NCBI RefSeq assembly: GCF_026686735.1
Contig: NZ_CP113432.1
Coordinates: forward strand, 5,817,001-5,881,000
Source of the DNA: Pseudomonas triclosanedens
GTDB lineage: Bacteria; Pseudomonadota; Gammaproteobacteria; Pseudomonadales; Pseudomonadaceae
DNA: 64,000 nucleotides
Direction: 5' to 3'
The number at the start of each line of letters is the position of its first letter. The first letter of the stretch is position 1. This document shows positions 10,259-19,437 of this stretch, piece after piece. A program made the position numbers and the translations under genes. The notes below the pieces were generated by a model, which did not search any database, was not told the DNA's origin, and worked only from the letters and a program-made list of their open reading frames with translations.

Positions 10259-11800
10259 TTAGAGCTGCGGGCCGGCGTTCTTGATGGCGTCGCTCACGTC
10301 GAACTTCTTGAAGTTCTCGATGAACTTGCTGGCCAAACCCTTGGCAGCTTCGTCGTAGGCAGCCTTGTCTTCCCAGGTATTGCGCGGGTTGAGCAGATTG
10401 GTCTCGACGCCCGGAACGACCTTCGGCACGTCCAGGTTGATGATGTCCAGGTGCTCGGTCTCGGCACCGACCAGAGCGCCGCTCTGGATGGCAGCGATCA
10501 CGCCACGAGTGGTCGGGATGTTGAAGCGCTTGCCGACGCCGTAGCCACCACCGGTCCAGCCGGTGTTGACCAGGTATACCTTGGAGCCGAACGCCTTGAT
10601 GCGCTTGATCAGCAGCTCGGCGTAGACACCGGCCGGACGCGGGAAGAACGGTGCGCCGAAGCAGGTGGAGAAGGTCGACTTGATGCCGCCGCCCGAACCC
10701 ATTTCAGTGGAACCGACCAGCGCGGTGTAGCCGGACAGGAAGTGGTAGGCAGCCTGCTCGTTGTTCAGGATCGACACCGGCGGCAGAACGCCGGTCAGGT
10801 CGCAGGTCAGGAAGATCACGGCGTTCGGCTCGCCGCCGAGGTTCTTCTCGGAACGCTTCTCGACGTTCTCCAGCGGGTAAGCCGCGCGGGAGTTCTGGGT
10901 CAGGCTGTCGTCGGCGTAGTCCGGGGTGCGGTTCTCGTCGAGGACGACGTTTTCCAGCACGGCGCCGAACTTGATGGCCTTCCAGATGACCGGTTCGTTC
11001 TTCTCGGACAGGTCGATGCACTTGGCGTAGCAGCCGCCTTCGATATTGAAGACAACGCCTTCGCCCCAACCGTGCTCGTCGTCGCCGATCAGGTAACGGC
11101 TTTCGTCAGCCGACAGGGTGGTCTTGCCGGTGCCCGACAGACCGAAGAACAGGGTGACGTCGCCGGCTTCGCCGATGTTGGCGGCGCAGTGCATCGGCAG
11201 TACGTCTTTTTCCGGCAGCAGGTAGTTCTGCACGCCGAACATGGCCTTTTTCATTTCACCGGCGTAGCGCATGCCGGCGATCAGGACCTTCTTCTGAGCG
11301 AAGTTGAGGATCACGCAGCCATCGGAGTTGGTGCCGTCACGCTCGGGCACGCACTCGAAGTTGGCGACGTTGAGGACCTGCCACTCTTCGCGGCCAGCCG
11401 GGTTGTACTGTTCCGGCTCGATGAACAGCGCGCGGCCGAACAGGTTCTGCCAGGCGGTGGCGGTGACCATTTTGACGGGCAGGTAGTGGTCGTAGGCCGA
11501 ACCTACATGGACGTGGGAAACGAAGTGGTCCTGGGCGTCGTTGAAGGCCTGGACACGGTCCCACAGGGCATCGAACTTGTCGGCCGGGAACGGACGGTTG
11601 ATGGCGCCCCAAGCGATGGAATCCTTGCTGCCCGGCTCTTCGACGATGAAGCGGTCGGCAGGCGAGCGGCCGGTGCGGTGGCCGGTCTTCACCACCAGCG
11701 AGCCGTTGTCGGCGAGTTCGCCTTCGCCGCGGCGAATGGCTTCTTCGACCAGTTGGGCAACGCTGATATCGGTGTAAACGGCTTTGTTGGCTTGCGTCAT
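10259..11800 (-). CDS. pckA: Phosphoenolpyruvate carboxykinase (ATP)
   Basis: Converts oxaloacetate and ATP to phosphoenolpyruvate, CO2 and ADP, the entry to gluconeogenesis when the cell grows on acids or amino acids. The 513-residue protein shows [11 protein letters not shown] (41-51, oxaloacetate contact), the kinase-1a P-loop [11 protein letters not shown] (220-230), the metal-binding region [18 protein letters not shown] (231-248) and the C-terminal [14 protein letters not shown]. Length is standard. The start overlaps the stop of a 13-codon upstream frame, and the leader has a CATAAT -10-like box 85 bases upstream. Confidence 0.97.
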   Translation of the reverse strand: MTQANKAVYTDISVAQLVEEAIRRGEGELADNGSLVVKTGHRTGRSPADRFIVEEPGSKDSIAWGAINRPFPADKFDALWDRVQAFNDAQDHFVSHVHVGSAYDHYLPVKMVTATAWQNLFGRALFIEPEQYNPAGREEWQVLNVANFECVPERDGTNSDGCVILNFAQKKVLIAGMRYAGEMKKAMFGVQNYLLPEKDVLPMHCAANIGEAGDVTLFFGLSGTGKTTLSADESRYLIGDDEHGWGEGVVFNIEGGCYAKCIDLSEKNEPVIWKAIKFGAVLENVVLDENRTPDYADDSLTQNSRAAYPLENVEKRSEKNLGGEPNAVIFLTCDLTGVLPPVSILNNEQAAYHFLSGYTALVGSTEMGSGGGIKSTFSTCFGAPFFPRPAGVYAELLIKRIKAFGSKVYLVNTGWTGGGYGVGKRFNIPTTRGVIAAIQSGALVGAETEHLDIINLDVPKVVPGVETNLLNPRNTWEDKAAYDEAAKGLASKFIENFKKFDVSDAIKNAGPQL

Positions 11801-11838
11801 GTGGGTCCCCGTCGGCCGAAGCCGAGTCCTCCAAACAT
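11797..11838 (-). promoter_or_regulatory. Possible 13-codon upstream frame in the pckA leader
   Basis: ATG at 11836-11838 opens a frame encoding [13 protein letters not shown] whose TGA (11797-11799) overlaps the pckA ATG (11798-11800) as ATGA. A small CGGC-TTCG-GCCG hairpin lies inside it. The upstream frame has no strong ribosome site, and pckA itself has only a poor one (ACGGGGACCCAC). Coupled translation is possible but unproven; this could be chance. Confidence 0.3.
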
Positions 11839-11884
11839 TGCGTAGTGACTTCTAATTCCCACTACCGCGGAAAAAAGTCGCGGG

Positions 11885-11890
11885 ATTATG
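11885..11890 (-). promoter_or_regulatory. Probable pckA promoter -10 box
   Basis: On the minus strand GGCATAATCC contains CATAAT, one mismatch from TATAAT, about 85 bases before the pckA start. No clear -35 hexamer at the usual spacing, so an activator may be needed. Confidence 0.4.
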
Positions 11891-11968
11891 CCAGAAAAGA
11901 ACTGTTCTCGTGCAGCCTCTGATCCGGCGAGAGCGTCATTGGTTCGGCTATCGGACAGATAGGCTCGC

Positions 11969-12862
11969 TCAATGACGGGTTGCTGACGGTGTCTGGCTGC
12001 CGCCGCCGGAGAACAACTGGGCGACGTCCGAACCGTCGAATCGATAGCGCTGGTTGCAGAACTGGCAGTCGATGACGATCTCGCCGTCCTCCTCGGCCAG
12101 CAGACGCTCGGCGTCCTCCAGCCCAAGACTGACCAGGGCATTGGCCGAGCGTTCCCGCGAGCAACTGCAGCGGAACACCAGCGGCTGCGGATCGAACAGG
12201 CGCACGTCGTCCTCGTGGTAAAGGCGGTGCAGCACGGTGGCGTTGCCCAGCCCCAGCAGCTCCTCGGCGGTGAGGGTGTCGGCCAGGGTGGTGACGTGCT
12301 GCCAGCTTGCCTCGCGGGACTCGGCGTCGCGCTGGCGATCGGCTGGCAGTTGCTGCAGCAGCAGGCCACGGGCTCTACGGCTGTCGGCATTGAGCCAGAA
12401 GCGCGTGGGGAGCTGTTCGGACGTCGCGAAGTAGGTCGACAGGCACTCGGCCAGGGTCAAGCCTTCCAGCGGCACGATGCCCTGGTAGCGCTTGCCGTTC
12501 TTCGGGTCGACGGTGAGGGTGAGCACGCCGTGGGGCATCAGCTCGGGCAGGCCGGCGGCATCGCCGATGGCCTCTGCGTCATAGCGGGCCAGGCCACGTA
12601 CTTCGCGGTCGCTGGAGCATTCCACCATCAGCAGCGGCACGGCACCGTTGGAACGCGCCTGCAGCACCAGCAGACCATCGAACTTGAGGGTGCCGCACAA
12701 CAGCGCGGCGGCGGCTAGCATCTCACCCAGCAACTGCGCGACCGGCTGCGGGTAGGGGTGCTTGGCCAGCACTTCGGCGTAGCTGCGGTCCAGCTCCACC
12801 AGTTCACCGCGAACATCGGTGTTGTCGAACAGGAAACGCTGACTTTGATCGATTTGGGACAT
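11969..12862 (-). CDS. hslO: Hsp33 redox-regulated chaperonin
   Basis: Cytoplasmic holdase that is activated when its zinc-bound cysteines form disulfides under oxidative stress. The 297-residue protein has the N-terminal [28 protein letters not shown] substrate domain. The C-terminal redox switch is complete: Cys232 and Cys234 (CSC) with Cys266 and Cys269 (CQFC). ATG 12862 gives the usual [12 protein letters not shown] start; a GTG at 12871 is possible and neither has a good ribosome site. Upstream of pckA on the same strand, separated by about 170 bases with a pckA promoter candidate. Confidence 0.95.
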   Translation of the reverse strand: MSQIDQSQRFLFDNTDVRGELVELDRSYAEVLAKHPYPQPVAQLLGEMLAAAALLCGTLKFDGLLVLQARSNGAVPLLMVECSSDREVRGLARYDAEAIGDAAGLPELMPHGVLTLTVDPKNGKRYQGIVPLEGLTLAECLSTYFATSEQLPTRFWLNADSRRARGLLLQQLPADRQRDAESREASWQHVTTLADTLTAEELLGLGNATVLHRLYHEDDVRLFDPQPLVFRCSCSRERSANALVSLGLEDAERLLAEEDGEIVIDCQFCNQRYRFDGSDVAQLFSGGGSQTPSATRH

Positions 12863-12976
12863 GCTGGACACGACGCTGATACAGAAGGAAATGACAAGCC
12901 GATGACAAAGGCCTATAAAGCGCCCTTTGTCGAACTCGGCGCCCTGAAGCCGTTGTCAGAAGGGGGTATCGATTTT

Positions 12977-13777
12977 ATGGATAAAGCCACTCCGTTCCAA
13001 GCCACCTGGTCCTGGAAGCCATTCATAGCCTGCCACCTGATGGCGCTCGCGCTGCTCCTGCTGTGGCTCTGGGAGCCGACACGCGCGGCGATGAACCTGT
13101 TCGACTACAGCCTGTTCAGCCTGCTCAACCAGCCCCTGGCGACCAACGAAATCTGGCGCCTGACCTGGGCGGTGGCCAGCACCCGGCCGTTCGACCTGCT
13201 GGTCGGTGTGATCCTCCTGCTGCTGCTCATTCGCGGCGACTGGATCTTCAAGGCCAGCCAGGCGCGCGCCGCCACCTTCGGTTTCCTCTGCGCGGCGGTG
13301 GTGCTGGTGATCGTGCGCATCCTGTACGCCAAGCTCGCCCACAAGCTGGGCTGGCAGCATGCGAGCATCTCCAGCCTGGTCGACGACGCGGTACACCTGG
13401 GCCACTACTTCCCAAGCTGGGAAGACACCGCCTTCGAGATCAAGGACGAATCCGCCCGCAGCTTCCCCGGCGACCACGCTTCGGTGCTGCTGATCTGGGC
13501 GCTGTTCCTGACCCTGTTCGCCCGCACTGCCGTACAGTGGATTGTGATCTGGGGCCTGGCCCTGCTGTTCATGCTGCCGCGCCTGGTGGCCGGTGCGCAC
13601 TGGGGCCAGGACGACTACATCGGTGGCGTCCAGATGGCTCTGGTGGCCCTGGCCTGGAGCTGCTTCACTCCGTTCGCCGCCAAGGGCAGCGCCGCGCTGG
13701 TGCGCTGGACCCAGCCGCTGTTCGATCTGCTGGCGAAGATCCCGCTGCTCAACCGCCTGAGCGTCATCGCGACCTGA
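12977..13777 (+). CDS. PAP2-family membrane phosphatase
   Basis: Integral inner-membrane phosphatase, probably acting on a lipid phosphate or diphosphate at the periplasmic face. Several hydrophobic segments are seen: about 16-32, 80-92, 100-115, 170-185 and 190-205. The phosphatase motifs are K156 in KDESAR, SFPGDHAS with the acid-base His, and RLVAGAHWGQDD with the nucleophilic His. ATG 12977 is chosen over ATG 12902 because the 25 intervening codons (ACA, AAA, TTT, TTG, TCA) are unlike the codon use of the gene. AAGGGGG precedes it at slightly long spacing. Probably PA5194. Exact substrate unknown. Confidence 0.85.
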   Translation: MDKATPFQATWSWKPFIACHLMALALLLLWLWEPTRAAMNLFDYSLFSLLNQPLATNEIWRLTWAVASTRPFDLLVGVILLLLLIRGDWIFKASQARAATFGFLCAAVVLVIVRILYAKLAHKLGWQHASISSLVDDAVHLGHYFPSWEDTAFEIKDESARSFPGDHASVLLIWALFLTLFARTAVQWIVIWGLALLFMLPRLVAGAHWGQDDYIGGVQMALVALAWSCFTPFAAKGSAALVRWTQPLFDLLAKIPLLNRLSVIAT

Positions 13778-13787
13778 TTCGCTCCCC

Positions 13788-13806
13788 GGGCCGGCTGGTC
13801 CGGCCC
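13788..13806 (+). terminator. Hairpin after the PAP2 gene
   Basis: GGGCCGG pairs with CCGGCCC across a five-base loop, followed by a pyrimidine-rich tail (CTGTGCCTTCCTTT). It is a probable intrinsic terminator, 11 bases after the stop. Confidence 0.5.
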
Positions 13807-13838
13807 CTGTGCCTTCCTTTATAGGGAGCCTGCCGCGC

Positions 13839-14231
<393 letters not shown>

Positions 14232-14332
14232 GTCATCACCTCGTCACGCGGGCCTGAGAGTGTACCGCGCGCCCCGCTGGCGGGGCACAAGCGCCCTGAC
14301 TAGAATGCCGGCAAACGCCGGGGACGCCTGCC

Positions 14333-14809
14333 TTGAAGACATTCGACCAACTATCGGTAATTGGTTTGCGCGAGTGGATAGCCCTGCCCGAACTGGGCAT
14401 GGTTGGCCTGCGCGCGAAGATCGATACCGGCGCCAGCACCTCCAGCCTGCACGCCAGCGACATCGTGCCGTTCCGCCGCAACGGCCAGAGCTGGGTGCGT
14501 TTCGTCGCTCACCTGGGCACCCAGGTGCAGCGCCGTCACCGCTGCGAAGCGCCGGTAGTGACGATGAAGACCATCAAAAGCTCCAACGGCCAGGCCCAGA
14601 CCCGCTATGTGATCCGCACGCTGCTGGCCCTCGGCGATCGCGCCTGGCCGGTGGAGTTCACCCTGGCCTGCCGCAAGACCATGCGCTACCGCGTGTTGCT
14701 GGGCTCCAAGGCTCTCGTGCAGGGTCAACTGGTAGTCAACCCCGGTCTCGCCTACGTCCAGGAAAAACCTCTCATCATGGTTCCCGCCACCCTTTCAGGT
14801 GATCAATGA
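14333..14809 (+). CDS. rimB: RimB-type retropepsin-like protease partner of RimK
   Basis: A 158-residue protein of the ATP-dependent zinc protease family with the aspartic-protease-like motif [13 protein letters not shown] near residues 29-41. In Pseudomonas the homologue RimB removes the glutamate tails that RimK adds to ribosomal protein S6 (established for the P. fluorescens Rim system). The only start in range is TTG 14333, with GGGGAC eight bases upstream. Its TGA overlaps the rimK ATG (ATGA), so the two are translationally coupled. The RimA regulator found in some species is not next to it here. Confidence 0.85.
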   Translation: MKTFDQLSVIGLREWIALPELGMVGLRAKIDTGASTSSLHASDIVPFRRNGQSWVRFVAHLGTQVQRRHRCEAPVVTMKTIKSSNGQAQTRYVIRTLLALGDRAWPVEFTLACRKTMRYRVLLGSKALVQGQLVVNPGLAYVQEKPLIMVPATLSGDQ

Positions 14810-15711
14810 AAATTGCCGTGCTGTCGCGCAATCCGCGTCTGTATTCCACCCGTCGGCTGGTGGAGGCCGGACAGCAACGCGGCCACGAGATGGTGGTGAT
14901 AGACACCCTCCGCGCCTACATGAACATCGCCAGCCACAAACCGCAGATCCACTACCGGGGCCAGCCGCTGGAAGGCTTCGACGCGGTGATCCCGCGTATC
15001 GGCGCCTCGGTGACGTTCTATGGCTGCGCCGTGCTGCGTCAGTTCGAGATGATGGGTGTGTTCCCGCTCAACGAGTCGGTCGCCATCGCCCGCTCCCGCG
15101 ACAAGCTGCGCTCGCTGCAACTACTTTCGCGCAAGGGTATCGGCCTGCCGGTGACCGGCTTCGCCCACTCCCCAGACGATGTGCCGGACCTGATCGAGAT
15201 GGTCGGCGGCGCGCCGCTGGTGATCAAGCTGCTGGAAGGCACCCAGGGCATCGGCGTGGTGCTCTGCGAGACAGAGAAAGCCGCCGAGTCGGTTCTCGAA
15301 GCCTTCATGGGGCTCAAGCACAACATCATGGTGCAGGAATACATCAAGGAAGCCGGCGGTGCCGACATCCGCTGCTTCGTGGTGGGTGACAAAGTGATCG
15401 CCTCGATGAAGCGCCAGGCCGCGCCAGGCGAGTTCCGCTCCAATCTGCACCGCGGCGGCAGCGCCAGCCTGATCAAGATCACCCCGGAAGAACGCATGAC
15501 CGCCATCCGCGCCGCCAAGGTCATGGGCCTGAACGTTGCCGGCGTGGATATCCTGCGCTCCAACCACGGGCCGCTGGTGATGGAAGTGAACTCCTCGCCG
15601 GGGCTGGAGGGCATCGAGTCCACCACCGGCAAGGACATCGCCGGCGTTATCATCGAGTACCTGGAGAAGAACGGTGGGCCGCATCTGGCGCGGACCAAAG
15701 GCAAGGGGTAA
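14806..15711 (+). CDS. rimK: Ribosomal protein S6 glutamate ligase
   Basis: ATP-grasp enzyme adding glutamates to the C-terminus of ribosomal protein S6, changing the proteome and virulence-related traits in pseudomonads. The 301-residue protein has the N-terminal [15 protein letters not shown] fold. ATP-grasp elements follow: [40 protein letters not shown], and [14 protein letters not shown] with metal-binding Glu and Asn. Length is normal. Coupled to rimB by a four-base overlap. Confidence 0.96.
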   Translation: MKIAVLSRNPRLYSTRRLVEAGQQRGHEMVVIDTLRAYMNIASHKPQIHYRGQPLEGFDAVIPRIGASVTFYGCAVLRQFEMMGVFPLNESVAIARSRDKLRSLQLLSRKGIGLPVTGFAHSPDDVPDLIEMVGGAPLVIKLLEGTQGIGVVLCETEKAAESVLEAFMGLKHNIMVQEYIKEAGGADIRCFVVGDKVIASMKRQAAPGEFRSNLHRGGSASLIKITPEERMTAIRAAKVMGLNVAGVDILRSNHGPLVMEVNSSPGLEGIESTTGKDIAGVIIEYLEKNGGPHLARTKGKG

Positions 15712-15722
15712 GTCGGGGCTTT

Positions 15723-15740
15723 CGCGACGCATGCGTCGCG
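15723..15740. repeat. 18-bp perfect palindrome after rimK
   Basis: CGCGACGCATGCGTCGCG is fully self-complementary, 11 bases after the rimK stop. No T tract follows, so it is not a standard terminator. It opens a roughly 200-bp mosaic of repeats before ldcA. Confidence 0.6.
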
Positions 15741-15837
15741 CCGGCGAACGCCAGGCCACGGATGGGCTGGTAAGGGGCACAGAGAAGCATGTAGTCACGA
15801 CAGGATGTTGTCTCAGGATATGCGCCTCCCGCCTGAC

Positions 15838-15866
15838 GGCGGATAAAGCGTCCCGCTTTATTCGCC
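15838..15866. repeat. Intergenic hairpin repeat, GGCGGATAAAGCG type
   Basis: GGCGGATAAAGCG (15838-15850) pairs with CGCTTTATTCGCC (15854-15866), 12 of 13 positions, across a TCC loop. The flanking CCTACGGGTG is typical of a palindromic repeat scattered in Pseudomonas intergenic DNA. Confidence 0.6.
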
Positions 15867-15904
15867 CTACGGGTGTTTCTCCTTCCGCTTTCATTGCCAC
15901 GCTG

Positions 15905-15936
15905 AACCATCCACGAGCAAGCTCGCTCCTACATGT
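15905..15936. repeat. REP-like element
   Basis: On the minus strand TGTAGGAGCGAGCTTGCTCGTGG has the classic Pseudomonas REP layout: a GTAGGAGC head and a CGAGC-TT-GCTCG stem. It ends inside the region just upstream of ldcA, which argues against the more upstream ldcA start at 15933. Confidence 0.7.
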
Positions 15937-15962
15937 CACCCCGCAGTAACCGGACTCATCTC

Positions 15963-16895
15963 ATGCCGTCTTCCCGATCCAACGCCGAACTCAAATGGTC
16001 GCCCATCGAAGGCCGCATCGCGCTGGTCGCGCCTGCCTCAGCCATTGCCGAAGAGGTACTGGAAGCCACGCTGCGCCAACTGGAAGTGCTGGGCGTGGAC
16101 TATCACCTCGGCGCCCATGCAGATGCCCGCTATCGCTATCTGGCCGGCACGCCGGAGCAACGGCTGGAGGACTTCCATGCGGCCTTCGAGCTGGACGATG
16201 TCAGCGCCGTCTGGTGCCTGCGCGGCGGCTACGGCTGTGGACAACTGGTGCCGCAACTGGACTGGCAGCGCCTGAAGGCCGCATCGCCGCGCCCGCTGAT
16301 CGGCTTCTCGGACATCTCGGTCCTGCTCAGCGCCTTCCACCGTCACGGCCTGCCGGCGATACACGGCCCTGTCGCCACCGGCCTGGGGCTGCAACCGCTG
16401 AGCGCACCCAGCGAACAGCGCGAGCGCCTGGCATCGCTGGCCTCGGTCAGCCATGTGCTCGAAGGCGGGCCCGGCAAGCTGGCGGTACAGCACCTGGCCG
16501 GGCCGAAGCGGACCGCCGAAGGCCCGCTGATCGGCGGCAACCTCACCGCACTGGCCTGCATGGCGGGCACGCAAGGCGCGCTGTACGTGCCCGACGGCGC
16601 GATCCTGATTCTCGAAGACGTCGGCGAGCCTTACTACCGCATCGAGCGCAGCCTCTGGCAGTTACTGCACAGCCTCGCAGGCGCGCGCCTGGGCGCGGTA
16701 TGCCTGGGCGGCTTCACCGACTGTCCGCGCAAAGGCGTTGCACATAGCCTGGAAGAAATTTTCGCAGAGTACGTCGCGCCGCTCGGAGTCCCGCTCTACC
16801 ACGGACTCCCCAGCGGGCATGGCGCGCAGAACCGTGCCTGGCCCTATGGCCGCCAGGCAGTGCTGGAAGGCAAGACCCTGCGTTGGGATCAGTGA
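15963..16895 (+). CDS. ldcA: Cytoplasmic LD-carboxypeptidase
   Basis: Serine peptidase of family S66 that removes the terminal D-Ala from recycled murein tetrapeptides in the cytoplasm. From ATG 15963 the protein has 310 residues. The catalytic set is intact: Ser116 in GFSDIS, Glu218 in LEDVGEPYYRIE and His286 in LPSGHGAQN, in register with the characterised P. aeruginosa enzyme PA5198. An ATG at 15933 would add ten residues but lies within the REP tail. Its stop overlaps the convergent amgS stop by seven bases. Confidence 0.94.
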   Translation: MPSSRSNAELKWSPIEGRIALVAPASAIAEEVLEATLRQLEVLGVDYHLGAHADARYRYLAGTPEQRLEDFHAAFELDDVSAVWCLRGGYGCGQLVPQLDWQRLKAASPRPLIGFSDISVLLSAFHRHGLPAIHGPVATGLGLQPLSAPSEQRERLASLASVSHVLEGGPGKLAVQHLAGPKRTAEGPLIGGNLTALACMAGTQGALYVPDGAILILEDVGEPYYRIERSLWQLLHSLAGARLGAVCLGGFTDCPRKGVAHSLEEIFAEYVAPLGVPLYHGLPSGHGAQNRAWPYGRQAVLEGKTLRWDQ

Positions 16896-18208
16896 GCGTC
16901 GCGCGGCAGTAGCAGGCCGAGCGGCAGGCAGACGCGGGCTTCGACACCGCCGCCTTCGCGGTTGCGCAGCTCGATACTGCCGCCGTGCTGTTCGGCGATG
17001 CGCTTGACGATGGCCAGCCCGAGACCGGTGCCTTTGCCGCCGCGCGCCTTGTCTCCACGGAAGAAGGGGTTGAAGATGTTCTCCAGTTCCTGCGGGTCGA
17101 CGCCCGCGCCGCGGTCCAGCACGCTGAGCACCACATAGGGCGCGCCGCCGCCACCGGCGACATGCGCCGCTACTTCGACCTTGCCGCCGCCGTGGTTCAG
17201 GCCGTTCTCGATCAGGTTGCCGAGCAGGCGCTTGATCGACACGCGGCGGAAGCGGAATTCCGGCAGCGGTTCCAGGCACAGGCGGACGCGCTCTTCCTTC
17301 TGATTGAAGGCGTCTGCCACCTCGCACACCAGGCTGTACAGGTCGCCCTCTTCCACCGGCTCGTCACGGCCGTCGCGAATGAAGGCGAGGAACTGGTCGA
17401 GAATGGCATCCATGTCTTCGATGTCGCGGACCATGTCCTCGACCATCTCGCGGTCGCTTTCCGGCATCAGCTCCAGTGACAGGCGCAGGCGGGTGAGCGG
17501 CGTGCGCAGGTCGTGAGAGACCCCGGCCAGCATCAGCTCGCGTTCGCGCCCGGCCTGCTCCACGTCATCGGCCATCTGGTTGAAGGCGCGGTATACCTCG
17601 GCCATCTCGCTGGGCGTTTCCGGCCCCAGCGGAAGGCGCACGCTGCGTCCCTTGCCGAACTCGCGGGAGGCAAAGACCAGGCGTTTGAGCGGCTGGCTGA
17701 GCAGCCGCACGAAGATCCACGCCGCCGCAGTGGACAACAGGCCGATGCCGAGGAACCAGCCCAGGACGCTCCAGATCTGCTGGCCACGCAACGGGTGCGG
17801 GTAGAGCGGTACGCCGATCCAGCCCTCGCCCAGGGTCGGCGCGCGCACCCAGAGCATCGACGGATGGTGGATCCGCAGGCGCGTCTCGGTGTCGATACCC
17901 AGTTCCATGCGCATCTGCCGCTGGAAGATTTCCGTATACGGCCAGTGCTGCTCCTCCGGTTGCCCCTCTTCGTGGGGCGCCCACTTCAACCCGGCGGACT
18001 GGGCGATGGCTTCCCGCGATTTCTCGTCCGCCGCCCAGTAGGCGCGCACGGTCAGCGCCGCGCCGTGGCTGTATTGGCGGTCGACCAGCATATCCTCGTT
18101 CATGAGCAGGTAAACCAGCGTCAGCGCCTTGGAGAACAGCACGACGATGAGCACCAGCCACAAGGTGCGGGCGAAGAAGCTTTGCGGGAACCAGAGGGGT
18201 GTTTTCAC
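16889..18208 (-). CDS. amgS: Envelope-stress sensor histidine kinase
   Basis: EnvZ-like inner-membrane kinase of the AmgRS system, which answers membrane damage from misfolded proteins and aminoglycosides. The 439-residue protein has a first membrane helix (about 13-36), a periplasmic domain (37-144) and a second helix (147-168). HAMP, the HisKA motif VSHDLRTPLTRL with phospho-acceptor His232, and an ATPase domain (NLIENGLNHGG, DRGAGVD, GKGTGLGLAIV) follow. It lies 125 bases downstream of amgR on the same strand. That spacer is longer than in most such pairs, so an extra promoter or processing site is possible. Confidence 0.93.
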   Translation of the reverse strand: MKTPLWFPQSFFARTLWLVLIVVLFSKALTLVYLLMNEDMLVDRQYSHGAALTVRAYWAADEKSREAIAQSAGLKWAPHEEGQPEEQHWPYTEIFQRQMRMELGIDTETRLRIHHPSMLWVRAPTLGEGWIGVPLYPHPLRGQQIWSVLGWFLGIGLLSTAAAWIFVRLLSQPLKRLVFASREFGKGRSVRLPLGPETPSEMAEVYRAFNQMADDVEQAGRERELMLAGVSHDLRTPLTRLRLSLELMPESDREMVEDMVRDIEDMDAILDQFLAFIRDGRDEPVEEGDLYSLVCEVADAFNQKEERVRLCLEPLPEFRFRRVSIKRLLGNLIENGLNHGGGKVEVAAHVAGGGGAPYVVLSVLDRGAGVDPQELENIFNPFFRGDKARGGKGTGLGLAIVKRIAEQHGGSIELRNREGGGVEARVCLPLGLLLPRDAH

Positions 18209-18333
18209 AACGGTGTATCCAGTGCGGAATCGGAGGATGCGCAGAGCCGGCCCAGAACGCGAAGCCGCCGCGCGGACAGTGATCTGTCACGGCAAACGGC
18301 GGCGAAAAGGTTCTGGGCGATTCCGCCCTGACC

Positions 18334-19074
18334 TCACTTGCGCGCAGCGCCGTCCGGCACGAATACGTAGCCCACGCCCCACACGGTCTGGATGTAGCGC
18401 GGCTTGGACGGATCGGGCTCGATCAGCCGGCGCAGGCGGGAAATCTGTACGTCGATGGAGCGCTCCAACGCGTCCCACTCGCGGCCACGGGCCAGGTTCA
18501 TCAGTTTATCGCGGGTGAGCGGCTCGCGGGCATGCTGCACCAGCGCCTTGAGCACGGCGAACTCACCGGTGGTGAGCATGTGCAGCTCGTCGCCTTTCTT
18601 GAGTTCCCGGGTCGCCAGGTGCAGTTCGTAGTCGCCGAAGGTGACCACTTCGTCCTCGCCCGCCGGCGCGCCCGGCACCAGAGGCGCCTGGCGGCGCAGC
18701 ACAGCCTTGATCCGCGCCAGCAGCTCGCGCGGGTTGAACGGCTTGGCCAGGTAGTCGTCGGCGCCCTGCTCCAGGCCCGAGATGCGGCTGGTTTCGTCGC
18801 CCTTGGCGGTGAGCATGATGATCGGGATCTGATTGTTCGATTCACGCAGGCGCTTGCACGCGGAGAGACCATCCTCGCCGGGCATCATGAGGTCCAGCAC
18901 GACCAGCTGGAACAACTCGCGTGCCAGCAGACGGTCCATCTGCTCGGTATTTTCGACGGCGCGGACACGGTAACCCTGCTCATCGAGGAAGCGCTCCAGC
19001 AGTCGGCGCAGGCGCGCGTCATCATCGACCACAAGGATCTTTTCGCCTTCCGGCAGGGTGGCAGCGTTCGTCAT
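18334..19074 (-). CDS. amgR: OmpR-family response regulator
   Basis: Partner of AmgS. The 246-residue protein has a receiver domain with DDD acidic pocket (17-19), phospho-acceptor Asp61 in VVLDLMMPGEDG, the conserved Thr/Lys positions in MLTAKGD and YLAKPF, then a winged-helix DNA-binding domain (about 145-240) ending in YIQTVWGVGYVFV. In P. aeruginosa AmgR controls membrane-stress proteases and intrinsic aminoglycoside tolerance. It is the first gene of the amgR-amgS pair. Confidence 0.94.
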   Translation of the reverse strand: MTNAATLPEGEKILVVDDDARLRRLLERFLDEQGYRVRAVENTEQMDRLLARELFQLVVLDLMMPGEDGLSACKRLRESNNQIPIIMLTAKGDETSRISGLEQGADDYLAKPFNPRELLARIKAVLRRQAPLVPGAPAGEDEVVTFGDYELHLATRELKKGDELHMLTTGEFAVLKALVQHAREPLTRDKLMNLARGREWDALERSIDVQISRLRRLIEPDPSKPRYIQTVWGVGYVFVPDGAARK

Positions 19075-19192
19075 GGAAACTCCCAGAATCTGATTCGACG
19101 GGCATTATCGCCCAGCGACCGTGGCTCACGGACTGTCCATTGTTAGCAGATTTTTCCCCGACCAGCCGCCCACCCGGTGAAATTGTCGTGGG

Positions 19193-19198
19193 TATAAT
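19193..19198 (+). promoter_or_regulatory. TATAAT -10 box upstream of tex
   Basis: GTGGGTATAATGCGG contains a perfect TATAAT about 240 bases before tex. No good -35 is seen. The transcript would run through the palindromic repeat at 19271-19404 before reaching tex. The rest of the 363-base gap 19075-19437 holds no gene. Confidence 0.45.
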
Positions 19199-19270
19199 GC
19201 GGCGCTTTTGCGGCGGGGCGTTGTCACAGAGCCTGTCGAATGACCGGGAAGCCCGGTCCAGATGCTCTTT

Positions 19271-19404
19271 TATGTGCCTGTTCATGATCTTGCGAGCTAG
19301 AGCAGAACAAGGCGAGGACGACTGAGAAAGCGGAGTTGACTGCAGTCAATGAGCATTTCTCAGTTGGCCTCAACGCAGTTATGCCGACGCGCAGCAGATC
19401 ATGC
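19271..19404. repeat. Concentric palindromic intergenic element
   Basis: Three nested inverted repeats share one centre near 19343: CATGATCT/AGATCATG (19283-19290, 19396-19403), CTGAGAAA/TTTCTCAG (19322-19329, 19356-19363) and the 14-bp palindrome TTGACTGCAGTCAA (19336-19349). The arms also match imperfectly (GAGGACGACTGAGAAA against GAGGCCAACTGAGAAA). A partial relative lies at 22258-22299. It looks like a dispersed MITE- or REP-type element. Confidence 0.65.
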
Positions 19405-19437
19405 GCCCCGTTTTCGATTGTCTTGTCAGGTGGATTC

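Noticed and set aside
12902..12976. Upstream extension of the PAP2 protein from ATG 12902
   Set aside because: Codons ACA, AAA, TTT, TTG and TCA are unlike the rest of the gene; AAGGGGG before ATG 12977 fits better.
18209..18333. Possible small gene between amgS and amgR
   Set aside because: No open frame with a ribosome site fits the 125 bases; only a weak GACAG-TGAT-CTGTC hairpin is seen.
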